Source of the DNA: Dendronalium phyllosphericum CENA369
Lineage (GTDB): Bacteria > Cyanobacteriota > Cyanobacteriia > Cyanobacteriales > Nostocaceae
DNA: 64,000 nt
Reading direction: 5' to 3'
NCBI RefSeq assembly: GCF_016056275.1
Contig: NZ_JAECZA010000012.1
Location: 62,001 to 126,000, forward strand
A program made the position numbers and the translations under genes. Shown here piece by piece: positions 34,628 through 42,560 of the stretch. How positions within the stretch are numbered: the stretch's first letter is position 1; the number at the start of each line of letters is the position of its first letter. The notes under the pieces are model-generated. The model saw nothing but the letters and a program-made list of their open reading frames with translations, made no database searches and had not been told where the DNA came from.

Positions 34628-37279
34628 ATGAACTCGTTATTAACAAAACTATTAGCTGTATGCCAGATTGAATATTTAATAATTGATGAAAAATTTAAGA
34701 TTTTAGAGCTATCTCTTGGACTAAATCATTTTATTGGCATTCCCCATGAAGTGCAGCGAGACCAGGATGTTCGGATTGTGTTTCCAGAATTAGAAGGACT
34801 TGAAGACATTTGTGATGCAATTCGACAAGAAGAGCAAAATAATTTTGAATTAAAGGGAATTAGTCGTTTACAAGATATAGCTTCTCCTTTATATATTGAT
34901 ATTTGTATTACAAAGAATATACAAGAAGACCATTCTAGCAATTCACTACTCATTCTTGTGGAAGATGCTACAGAGCGAATGGTTCTTGAGCAATCTTTGT
35001 TTCAAGGTGCAAATGAAGCAAATCTTTTGCTACGTAATCTCAAGGCTTCTAAACAATATATTGACCAAATTTTGACATCAATAGCAGATGCATTATTGGT
35101 AACAACACTGTCAGGAAAGATTAAAAAGCTGAATCCATCTGCACAAGTTTTGTTGGGATATGACGAAGTAGAACTCATCGGTCAACCTATTACCAAAGTT
35201 ATTAAAGAAGTTGATATCTATAAGTTAGAGATAGGTAAGACTGAAAGTATTGATCTCTCTCAAACATTCAAAGAGGTCGAAACAGTTTGCCATAGCAAAA
35301 GTGGAAAAATAATTCCTGTAGCTTTTTCATACTCATTAATTCAGACAGAAATTGAACATTTCCAAGGTTATGTTTATATTTTGCGAGATATGACCGAACG
35401 CAAGCAGATGGAACTTGCGAAACAGGAATTTTTAGCGATGATTAGCCATGAGGTTCGGACTCCGATAACAGCAGTAACTGGTATGGCTAGTTTGTTGCAA
35501 GATACTAAATTAACGGCTGAACAGCGAGACTTTGTTGATACTATTTATAACAGTGGAAATTCTTTACTCAAAATTATTAATGATTTTCTTGATTTTTCTA
35601 AAATAGAATCAGGCAACCTGGAGCTAGAAGAGCAACCATTTGCTCTGCGAAATTGTATTAATGAAGCTCTTGATTTACTTGCGCCTCAAGCCAGAGAGAA
35701 AGCGTTAAAACTTACGTTTTTAGATTCGCCTGAACTCCCGACAAAGATTGTAGGAGATATTACTCGACTGCGCCAAGTATTGATTAATATACTTAGTAAT
35801 GCTATCAAATTTACTCAAACTGGAAGCATAGAAATTTCAGTTATAACCCGCACAAATAGCGATATTAATGATTCTTCTGCTGCAAATACTTACGAAATTC
35901 AGTTTACTGTCAAAGATACAGGCATTGGAATTCCACGCGATCGCCTCGAACGTTTATTTAAAGCTTTCAGCCAAGTTAACTCCTCCATTACTCGACAGTA
36001 TGGCGGTACTGGCTTAGGTCTTGCCATCTGCAAGCAACTGTGCGAGTTAATGGGTGGCAGAATTTGGGTTGAAAGTGAACTAAGTAAAGGTAGTACATTT
36101 TATTTCACGATTACCGCTTCTGTAATTTCAGAGAAGTCAGCAGTAGAGACGCGACACCAGTCGCTACAAGGGGGAGCCACTGCGTTGGGCGGCTTTGCCG
36201 ACTTGAAGCAAGTGGCGTGGGAACCCCCCTACCCTTCGGGAACGCTAAGAGCGAACGGGTTCGGGGATGACGCTCCTTCGCTCTTAGCGTCTCCCCTTGG
36301 GAGAAGACTCGCTAACGCTGCGCTAACGCAATCGACGCAAAGCGGAGGCACTCCTTTGGACGGGTTTCCCGGCTTGAAGGAAGTGCCGTCCAAGACTGCG
36401 ACCCCCTCACCGCAACGCGCTAGCTCATTAATCGCATCTGTACAGGAGTTAGCAGTGACAAATCACGAAAACAATGGCAATTATCCAGTTCCTAACTGCC
36501 ATGAACTTAGAATTCTCTTAACTGAAGATAATCTGGTAAATCAAAAAGTTGCTCTCAAGCAACTCAAAAGTTTGGGTTACAGTGCCGATGTTGCTAATAA
36601 TGGCAAAGAAGCTTTAGAGCTATTAGAAAAAATTCCTTATGATTTGATTTTGATGGATTACCAAATGCCAATTCTTGATGGTTTGGAAACCACAAAAGAA
36701 ATTCATCGTTGGCAAGAAAGCTGCTTTGCTAGTGGTCGTCGTCCTATAGTCATTGCAATGACAGCTAATGCCATGAAAGAAGATAAACAAATGTGTCTAG
36801 ATGCTGGAATGGATGACTATCTAAGCAAGCCGGTGATGAAGGAAAATTTAGCGGCGGCGTTAGAGTATTGGGCAAGTGTGATATTTAGAGAAAAAGAAGC
36901 ATTTGCTTGTGAGCAGACAGTTTCGACGACAGATATAGGTTCAACTGACCTCGCAATTGATTGGGAACGCTTGCATCAACTCTCGGAAAACAACCTAGAA
37001 TTTGAATTAGAATTACTGCAAATATTTGTTGAAGATACTCAACTTCGTCTGGAGGTAATTAAAATAGCGATCGCAGCTTCTGACTTTGAGCAACTAGCAC
37101 GAGAAGCTCATCAAATTAAAGGTGCTAGTGCCAATATTGGAGCTATAACTATGTGTCTTGCCGGAGAAAAACTAGAACAACTAGCTCACAACCAAGAACG
37201 TCGAGGTACTGCTAACTTCATCTCAGAGTTAGAAGAGTTTGTTAAACGTATCCAAGAGTTTATCAGCAATAGAAACTAG
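34628..37279 (+). CDS. PAS hybrid histidine kinase with REC and HPt
   Basis: An 883-residue soluble kinase. It has an N-terminal PAS-like region (~5-115), a PAS domain (~140-260), HisKA with His274 (ISHEVRTP), HATPase (~385-500, GTGLGLAI), a repeat-derived linker (~505-600), REC with Asp677 (LMDYQMPILDG) and HPt with His828 ([12 protein letters not shown]). The start codon is 4 bp after the GTPase stop, so translation is probably coupled. No membrane segments: the signal is cytosolic, perhaps the GTPase state. The REC-HPt end closely matches that of the 26042 kinase, suggesting both feed the same downstream regulators. Confidence 0.92.
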   Translation: MNSLLTKLLAVCQIEYLIIDEKFKILELSLGLNHFIGIPHEVQRDQDVRIVFPELEGLEDICDAIRQEEQNNFELKGISRLQDIASPLYIDICITKNIQEDHSSNSLLILVEDATERMVLEQSLFQGANEANLLLRNLKASKQYIDQILTSIADALLVTTLSGKIKKLNPSAQVLLGYDEVELIGQPITKVIKEVDIYKLEIGKTESIDLSQTFKEVETVCHSKSGKIIPVAFSYSLIQTEIEHFQGYVYILRDMTERKQMELAKQEFLAMISHEVRTPITAVTGMASLLQDTKLTAEQRDFVDTIYNSGNSLLKIINDFLDFSKIESGNLELEEQPFALRNCINEALDLLAPQAREKALKLTFLDSPELPTKIVGDITRLRQVLINILSNAIKFTQTGSIEISVITRTNSDINDSSAANTYEIQFTVKDTGIGIPRDRLERLFKAFSQVNSSITRQYGGTGLGLAICKQLCELMGGRIWVESELSKGSTFYFTITASVISEKSAVETRHQSLQGGATALGGFADLKQVAWEPPYPSGTLRANGFGDDAPSLLASPLGRRLANAALTQSTQSGGTPLDGFPGLKEVPSKTATPSPQRASSLIASVQELAVTNHENNGNYPVPNCHELRILLTEDNLVNQKVALKQLKSLGYSADVANNGKEALELLEKIPYDLILMDYQMPILDGLETTKEIHRWQESCFASGRRPIVIAMTANAMKEDKQMCLDAGMDDYLSKPVMKENLAAALEYWASVIFREKEAFACEQTVSTTDIGSTDLAIDWERLHQLSENNLEFELELLQIFVEDTQLRLEVIKIAIAASDFEQLAREAHQIKGASANIGAITMCLAGEKLEQLAHNQERRGTANFISELEEFVKRIQEFISNRN
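36143..36424 (+). repeat. in-frame dispersed-repeat insertion in kinase linker
   Basis: About 280 bp of GC-rich repeat DNA (GACGCGACACCAGTCGC, CCCTTCGGGAACGCTAAGAGC, GGAGGCACTCC and related hairpins) sit between the HATPase and REC domains without breaking the frame. Composition is unlike the AT-rich gene around it. Confidence 0.85.
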
Positions 37280-37280
37280 A

Positions 37281-37310
37281 AGTAAGCGCTTTAGCGCTAA
37301 AACGCTTACT
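37281..37310. terminator. bidirectional hairpin between convergent genes
   Basis: AGTAAGCGCTTTAGC and GCTAAAACGCTTACT form a near-perfect 30-bp palindrome (one mismatched pair) 2 bp after the kinase stop codon and 35 bp from the end of the RsbW-like gene. It resembles a dispersed cyanobacterial repeat that can serve as a terminator for both genes. Confidence 0.55.
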
Positions 37311-37344
37311 ACAAACCTTTGTATGGTCAATAAATAAGATGATT

Positions 37345-37761
37345 TTAGTAAAATTTACTAATAAATAAGCAATAACGATTATCTACTGTTTGTTCATAAC
37401 TTAACTTGTCGGCAATGGCGGACATGATTTTTAAACCACGCCCGCGCTCTTGCTCATTCTCTTCAAATTCTGCTGTTTGTGCCAATTGTTGCTCTAAGTC
37501 AAATGGTTCACCTTGAGACCAAATGCGAATTTCTATGGATTCTTGTAATCGCACAGCTTCTATCTCAATAGGAGTTTCGATGGATAAATTTTTGTGGGCA
37601 TGTTCCACGATGTTGGTAAAACCTTCTATCAGAAGTGTTTGACATTGCCACCAAATTTGTTTATCGGGAATGGGTGGTTGATTCATCTGCTCGAACCAAG
37701 ACAAAACTTGAGGTAAAGCTGTCAGGTCTGTGTTGACTTTTAGGTAATTTTTTTTATTCAC
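37345..37761 (-). CDS. RsbW/SpoIIAB-like anti-sigma serine kinase
   Basis: A 138-residue HATPase_c_2 protein. The N-box NIVEHAHKN and G-box GRGLKIMSAIAD of GHKL kinases are visible. In partner-switching systems such proteins bind a sigma factor or other target and phosphorylate a STAS antagonist. A REC-SpoIIE phosphatase (38037) and a STAS protein (39260) nearby complete the trio. It is divergent from the phosphatase gene; the 275-bp space between them holds no ORF and presumably both promoters. Confidence 0.85.
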   Translation of the reverse strand: MNKKNYLKVNTDLTALPQVLSWFEQMNQPPIPDKQIWWQCQTLLIEGFTNIVEHAHKNLSIETPIEIEAVRLQESIEIRIWSQGEPFDLEQQLAQTAEFEENEQERGRGLKIMSAIADKLSYEQTVDNRYCLFISKFY

Positions 37762-38036
37762 TTCTCAAACAATAAAATATCTTAAAATCATCATATTCGG
37801 TAATTAATTTATTTAATTTGAGTAGTTTCACTATACATGACAAACTAAATTGCATATAAGTTTAATTTAAGAAGAATGCATAATTCAGAATTCAGAATCA
37901 ATTAGTGGAGGCTTAAACCCCTTTATTCATCCGCCAGTTACACAAAATTCCATTCTCAATTCTGGCTTCTTACTCCTGAATTCTATTTTTTTAAAGCAAT
38001 TACTTACTTGTTATTCTACTGATTCAACTGTAATTT

Positions 38037-39227
38037 ATGTTTAAAATTCTAGTTATTGATGATGACCCTATAGTGCGAGCGGTACTGAAAAGAACACTCC
38101 AAAAGCAGGGTTATGATATCACTGTAGCTAGCAATGGTGAGGAAGGAATTACACAAGCAAAACTGCTACGTCCTGCTTTGATTATCTGTGACTGGATGAT
38201 GTCCCAGCTAGATGGGCTAGAAGTGTGTCGTCGAATCAAAGCAGATCCAGAATTGGCAACTACTTTTTTTATCTTGCTGACTGCTAAGGGAGCGGCTCCA
38301 GGAGAGGAGGAAGATAGAGTTAGGGGACTTGACGCTGGAGCTGACGAGTTCATCTCTAAACCAATAGAGATGAATGAGTTGAAAGCACGGGTAAGGGCAG
38401 GATTAAGATTACACCAACTTAATCAGGATTTACAAAGTAAAAAGCAAGCTTTGGAGACACTCAATCAGAATTTGCAAACCCAAAAGCAAATTTTGGAAGC
38501 AGAATTGGCTGAAGCAGCTGATTATGTGCGATCGCTTCTTCCCTCACCACTGGTAGGCGCAGTCACTACAGAAGATTTGTTTATTCCCTCAGCACAGTTA
38601 GGAGGTGATTGCTTCGATCATCATTGGCTCGACGACGATCGTTTAGCAATTTATCTGTTGGATGTATCGGGACATGGGGTAGGTTCGGCTCTTTTATCGG
38701 TATCTGTGCTGAATGTTTTGCGATCGCAATCTCTACCGAACACCAACTTTTGTCAACCTAGTGAAGTTCTAAAAGCACTCAATAACGCCTTTCAAATGAG
38801 AAAGCACGGTGATAAATACTTCACAATCTGGTATGGAGTTTATCACCGCCTTAAACGTCAACTCATTTATGCCAACGCCGGACATCCACCAGCTTTACTG
38901 TTATCTAGTACTTCTACAACAGGTATCCAAGTTAAACAGTTAACTTCTTTAGACCTACCAATTGGCTTTTTACCTGATGTCCAATTTGATGATGCTGTTT
39001 TAGAAGTTGCAGAAAACAGCACTTTATACATTTTTAGTGATGGTGCTTATGAAATTAATCAGCCAGACGGTAAGATTTGGGGTATCGATGCATTCATTGA
39101 CTTACTAACCAAATACAGCCAGGAAGATACCTGTAATCTAAATCAAGTATTAGCAAAGATTCTTACCTTAAATGCTCAAGATAATCTTGATGATGACTTA
39201 TCTTTAGTAAAAGTTAACTTTGGTTAG
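38037..39227 (+). CDS. response regulator with SpoIIE-type PP2C phosphatase
   Basis: A 396-residue protein. REC domain at 1-120 with acidic pocket IDDDP and phospho-Asp52 (IICDWMM), a coiled-coil linker (~125-165), then a PP2C/SpoIIE domain with metal-binding GGD (~193) and DVSGHG (~209), GHPPALLLSS, YIFSDGAYE and NLDDDLSLVKV. It would dephosphorylate the STAS antagonist when phosphorylated by a histidine kinase; the two hybrid kinases upstream are candidates. Convergent with the STAS gene. Confidence 0.92.
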   Translation: MFKILVIDDDPIVRAVLKRTLQKQGYDITVASNGEEGITQAKLLRPALIICDWMMSQLDGLEVCRRIKADPELATTFFILLTAKGAAPGEEEDRVRGLDAGADEFISKPIEMNELKARVRAGLRLHQLNQDLQSKKQALETLNQNLQTQKQILEAELAEAADYVRSLLPSPLVGAVTTEDLFIPSAQLGGDCFDHHWLDDDRLAIYLLDVSGHGVGSALLSVSVLNVLRSQSLPNTNFCQPSEVLKALNNAFQMRKHGDKYFTIWYGVYHRLKRQLIYANAGHPPALLLSSTSTTGIQVKQLTSLDLPIGFLPDVQFDDAVLEVAENSTLYIFSDGAYEINQPDGKIWGIDAFIDLLTKYSQEDTCNLNQVLAKILTLNAQDNLDDDLSLVKVNFG

Positions 39228-39259
39228 CTTGTCAAATGTTTGTATTGATATTTTGCCGA

Positions 39260-39586
39260 TTATTGTGTTGCTAGTACTTGACGATTGAATTCATCTCGAT
39301 CGGCGAAGGTTTGAAAAATTCTATCCATTTTAGTTAGTTCAAATAACATCCTAACTTGGTCGCTGATGGAACAGACAAAAAGTTTACCATTAGCATTTCG
39401 TACCATTTGCATTGCTGATACCAAAGCACCTAAACCAGAACTATCGATAAACTTTACTTCTTTCATATCGAGTAATAAAATATCGGCTCCGTTTGCGACA
39501 ATAGTGCTAACTTCACGACGCAGTTCATTACCTCTAATTCCATCTAATATCCCAGATAATTCTAGTATTTTTACACTTTGATTCAT
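39260..39586 (-). CDS. STAS-domain anti-sigma factor antagonist
   Basis: A 108-residue SpoIIAA/RsbV-like protein. The phosphorylation site is in KFIDSSGLG (Ser49 or Ser50). The ATG of MNQSVKILEL is chosen, preceded by AGGGA; a longer frame adds 17 unconserved codons. It should be phosphorylated by the RsbW-like kinase and dephosphorylated by the SpoIIE-type phosphatase. The target controlled (a sigma factor or a polysaccharide enzyme) is not visible in the window. Confidence 0.9.
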   Translation of the reverse strand: MNQSVKILELSGILDGIRGNELRREVSTIVANGADILLLDMKEVKFIDSSGLGALVSAMQMVRNANGKLFVCSISDQVRMLFELTKMDRIFQTFADRDEFNRQVLATQ

Positions 39587-39697
39587 GGTTTTTTCCCTAT
39601 TATTTTGCTCAATAAGTATATGTTGATATTTTGGCACTTACCTAGTATAAACGGCAAGATATCCTACAATAATTTTGTGTTATCCATGCAAGTTATT

Positions 39698-40402
39698 CTA
39701 TTTCAATGCTTGGTTGTTACTATTTGCTAATGCAGCAAAAAAGCTAGCATCAACCCATTGCCTAGAAATTTCAAAAGCTTCAAAATAACCATCTTTTTGA
39801 CCTAATTCTCGCGCCCAAAAGCGGGACAAAACAAGGATGGCATCGAGTTGCATGAATGCTTTATTTACCTCTGATTCATAACAACCAATAGCTGCGACCT
39901 TTTCTTCAATTACAGAAGTAATATCTACAAAAAAGTTTGGTTCAAAACCACGTAAAAAAACAGGTGGTGCAGAATACCATAATGGTATGTTTTTGCGGGT
40001 AGCAACATTAGAAACCGCGATCGCGCACACTTCGTGATCTCTGTGCCCATATTTTTCAGGTTGTGGTGTGTGAGTAATAATCAGATCCGGTTGCCAACGT
40101 CCAATAGCTTCTTCAGTAACTTTAATCACTGCTTGTGTTGAGAAATTACACTCCTCAAGAGCATAAAACTCATAACTAGCACCGATGATTTTCCCGGCTT
40201 CCTCTGCTTCTTGATGACGCGTACCCTTGATAGAAGAACTAGAAAGACTACCATCAGTCAAAATTAAGCAACGAACATTCCATCCTGCTTTAGACATCAG
40301 GCTAAGAGTACCAGCAGCAGGTAACACTTCATCATCAGCATGAGCATAAACTGTTAAGACAGTACGTTGACCAAACTTGTTTGAATCTAAATAAGTGTTC
40401 AT
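39698..40402 (-). CDS. PIG-L family deacetylase
   Basis: A 234-residue zinc-dependent LmbE-type deacetylase. The metal motif reads AHADDE (20-25; usual form AHPDDE) and a second His cluster HRDHE is near residue 123; LILTDGS and RHQEAEEAGKIIG are typical. Family members remove N-acetyl groups from GlcNAc-containing substrates. No signal peptide, so it acts in the cytosol. It is the last gene of the minus-strand polysaccharide cluster, separated from the glycosyltransferase by heptamer repeats. Confidence 0.88.
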   Translation of the reverse strand: MNTYLDSNKFGQRTVLTVYAHADDEVLPAAGTLSLMSKAGWNVRCLILTDGSLSSSSIKGTRHQEAEEAGKIIGASYEFYALEECNFSTQAVIKVTEEAIGRWQPDLIITHTPQPEKYGHRDHEVCAIAVSNVATRKNIPLWYSAPPVFLRGFEPNFFVDITSVIEEKVAAIGCYESEVNKAFMQLDAILVLSRFWARELGQKDGYFEAFEISRQWVDASFFAALANSNNQALK

Positions 40403-40432
40403 AGGAGTTCGTTGTCAGTTGTCAGTTGTAAA

Positions 40433-40500
40433 GAGTGCTGAGTGCTGAGTGCTGAGTGCTGAGTGCTGAGTGCTGAGTTAGGAGTTAGGAGTTAGGAGTT
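40433..40500. repeat. GAGTGCT and TTAGGAG tandem heptamers
   Basis: Six consecutive GAGTGCT units and then three TTAGGAG units. Their complement lies before the 26042 kinase and similar arrays at 50779-50801 and 62261-62299. GACGCGG-type units follow up to the glycosyltransferase stop codon (40525-40560). Confidence 0.9.
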
Positions 40501-40543
40501 ATTTATTCTCCTCTCCCCTGCTCCTCATCCCCGCGTCCCCCCG

Positions 40544-42529
40544 TCACCGCGTCCCCGCGTCCTCTTTCGTCGGTTGCCAAACGGATGCGCGGATGATGGC
40601 CCACAAAAGTAATAAGTTATAGATAGCCCAAGCACCATTTAGTAGGTGAACTTCTGGATAATTCAGATGACCGATCGCAAAGCGGTAAAGGCTCCACAGC
40701 ATTCCTAGAATAGTGAGAGTGAAGACAACCAACTGCGGCCACACAAGCCTAAGATAAATCCCGGATTGCCGTTGCTTGGGTGTTACTTGGAAATTGAGTT
40801 TTTGTCCTGTGAATACACTCAATACAGCTTGGATTAATAAGGGGAATAAAGCGATCGCATATTGTTCGGAGCGCCAAACTTCTCTAGCTGGAATGCCCCA
40901 AGTGGCTGCTAAGAAAGTTAAACGGTTAATAATAAAAGCTGGGAAAAAGTGTAGGGCAAAGTCAGGGCCGTAGGTTTTAACTGGAATAATGTCCGTGAAA
41001 AAATAGATAATTGGACAAGCAATAAAAACCAGCGTCGCAAAACCAGAGAAATAGCTATACATCGTCTTAAAATAGTGCAACCTTTGCCAAAACGTTAGCC
41101 CCGATTTTGTCAGCGGATTTTCTCTTAGTAGTACTTGGATAGTTCCTTGTGCCCAGCGTAGCCGCTGTTTAAGAGTAGAACTCAAATCATCTGGTGCTAA
41201 ACCTTCTGCCAGAAGTTCATTGTGATAAATAGATTTCCAGCCAGCACCATGCAGACGCATAGCTGTATTCATATCTTCTGTAATACTGTTGCTGGATACA
41301 CCACCAATTAATTGAAATTCATTTAAACGTTTTTCATCTTTGGCAAACTCATCAGCAAAATATTGCAATCCAACGCTAATCAGTGCTTCCCGCCTTAAAA
41401 TTGCATTTGTGCCTGTATAAAAAGCGGCATTCATGCCATCTTTACCTTGTTGGAGCGGGCCATAAAATAAATTCGCTCGATGTCCAAAAGGATCGCCTGG
41501 CGGAATGTTGTAAAAGTCTTGGCGTGTTTGGACAAAAGCAATTTGATTCTGGTCGTATTTCCCTGTGAACAGATTATAGGTGTAGAAATAAGGCAGAACT
41601 CGCTTGATAAATTGTGGTTTGGGAATATGGTCAGCATCTAGGGTGAGAATAAATTGTCCTGAAGTTTCTCCAGAAAAAATTGCGTAATTAAGATTACCCG
41701 CTTTCGCGTGATGGGGTACACCAGCAGGTTTCGGACGAGCAATGTAGCGAAACCGAGCGAGTTCAACTAATTCTAGTTCTTTCTTGCGAATAGCTTCTTC
41801 TAAGGCTTTACGTTCGGTAGTTAGGCGATCGCTAATACTATAATGCTCTGGAGGCAACCAAAGAATAAACTGTCGCAGACTTTGCACAAATCCAGCCCTA
41901 ACCTCTGATTCTGATGATGCTTGCAGCCATTGTTCAGCAGCTTGAGTATCAGGTGTGAGATTTTCCAGTTGCTTCAGCCGTTCCAATAAATAAGAGTGTT
42001 CTGCATAGATCCGCTGTGCTTCTTGCTGTAATTGTGGTGACTGCAAATCTGCAATACACAATCTTTCTGTCATCGCTCGCATGTCAGCCGAGTTACCATC
42101 ATCCAGCACATAAACGCGTAACTTTGTTGCTGGGTAATCCATCGCCAGAGCGGCTTTGGCAGTTTCTTCGACAATTTCCGGCGGTTCGTTATAGCAGGTG
42201 ACAAACACATCCACTGTCGGCCAGTCGGATTTCGGTATAGATGGGGTCATTTGGTCGAGAGACTTAATCTGTCGGACTAAAGGTCGCCACAACCCAATTA
42301 CAAACATTACACCGCCGAAATAGCTATAAATTTCTGCTATTAGCAAAGGAATAGAAATCCAAAGCGCATCAAAATTGATCGAATGGGTGATGCGCCATTG
42401 CAAATACCAGATACCGAAAATTAAATTGATTTCTGCTAGATAGCGAAATAACAGCGTTCTTTTTTTGAGTAATGAGCGACTGTTGCCGGGAAAGTTGGAA
42501 GAATTATCAATAAGAGAAACTGAAGTCAT
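40544..42529 (-). CDS. cellulose-synthase-like GT2 glycosyltransferase (BcsA-type)
   Basis: A 661-residue membrane glycosyltransferase. N-terminal TM helices (~28-85), then the processive GT2 core: DVFVTCYNEP, DDGNSADMR, LDADHIPKP (DxD), TEDMNTAMR and QRLRW (QxxRW), then further TM helices (~480-650). A PilZ domain is not seen. An unusually long insertion between the first Asp and DxD (~165-270) is helical. The last six residues (EDAGTR) are translated from the GACGCGG repeat, which supplies the present stop codon. It makes or extends a beta-linked polysaccharide; sugar unknown. Downstream of two DUF3131 genes, 31 bp from the nearer. Confidence 0.9.
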   Translation of the reverse strand: MTSVSLIDNSSNFPGNSRSLLKKRTLLFRYLAEINLIFGIWYLQWRITHSINFDALWISIPLLIAEIYSYFGGVMFVIGLWRPLVRQIKSLDQMTPSIPKSDWPTVDVFVTCYNEPPEIVEETAKAALAMDYPATKLRVYVLDDGNSADMRAMTERLCIADLQSPQLQQEAQRIYAEHSYLLERLKQLENLTPDTQAAEQWLQASSESEVRAGFVQSLRQFILWLPPEHYSISDRLTTERKALEEAIRKKELELVELARFRYIARPKPAGVPHHAKAGNLNYAIFSGETSGQFILTLDADHIPKPQFIKRVLPYFYTYNLFTGKYDQNQIAFVQTRQDFYNIPPGDPFGHRANLFYGPLQQGKDGMNAAFYTGTNAILRREALISVGLQYFADEFAKDEKRLNEFQLIGGVSSNSITEDMNTAMRLHGAGWKSIYHNELLAEGLAPDDLSSTLKQRLRWAQGTIQVLLRENPLTKSGLTFWQRLHYFKTMYSYFSGFATLVFIACPIIYFFTDIIPVKTYGPDFALHFFPAFIINRLTFLAATWGIPAREVWRSEQYAIALFPLLIQAVLSVFTGQKLNFQVTPKQRQSGIYLRLVWPQLVVFTLTILGMLWSLYRFAIGHLNYPEVHLLNGAWAIYNLLLLWAIIRASVWQPTKEDAGTR

Positions 42530-42560
42530 CTTAGTACCAGTGATTAAAACGATTTAATTT

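Noticed and set aside
40433-40500. Possible regulatory iterons before the PIG-L gene
   Set aside because: The same heptamers occur at unrelated places in the window, as expected of short tandem repeats, not of a specific operator.
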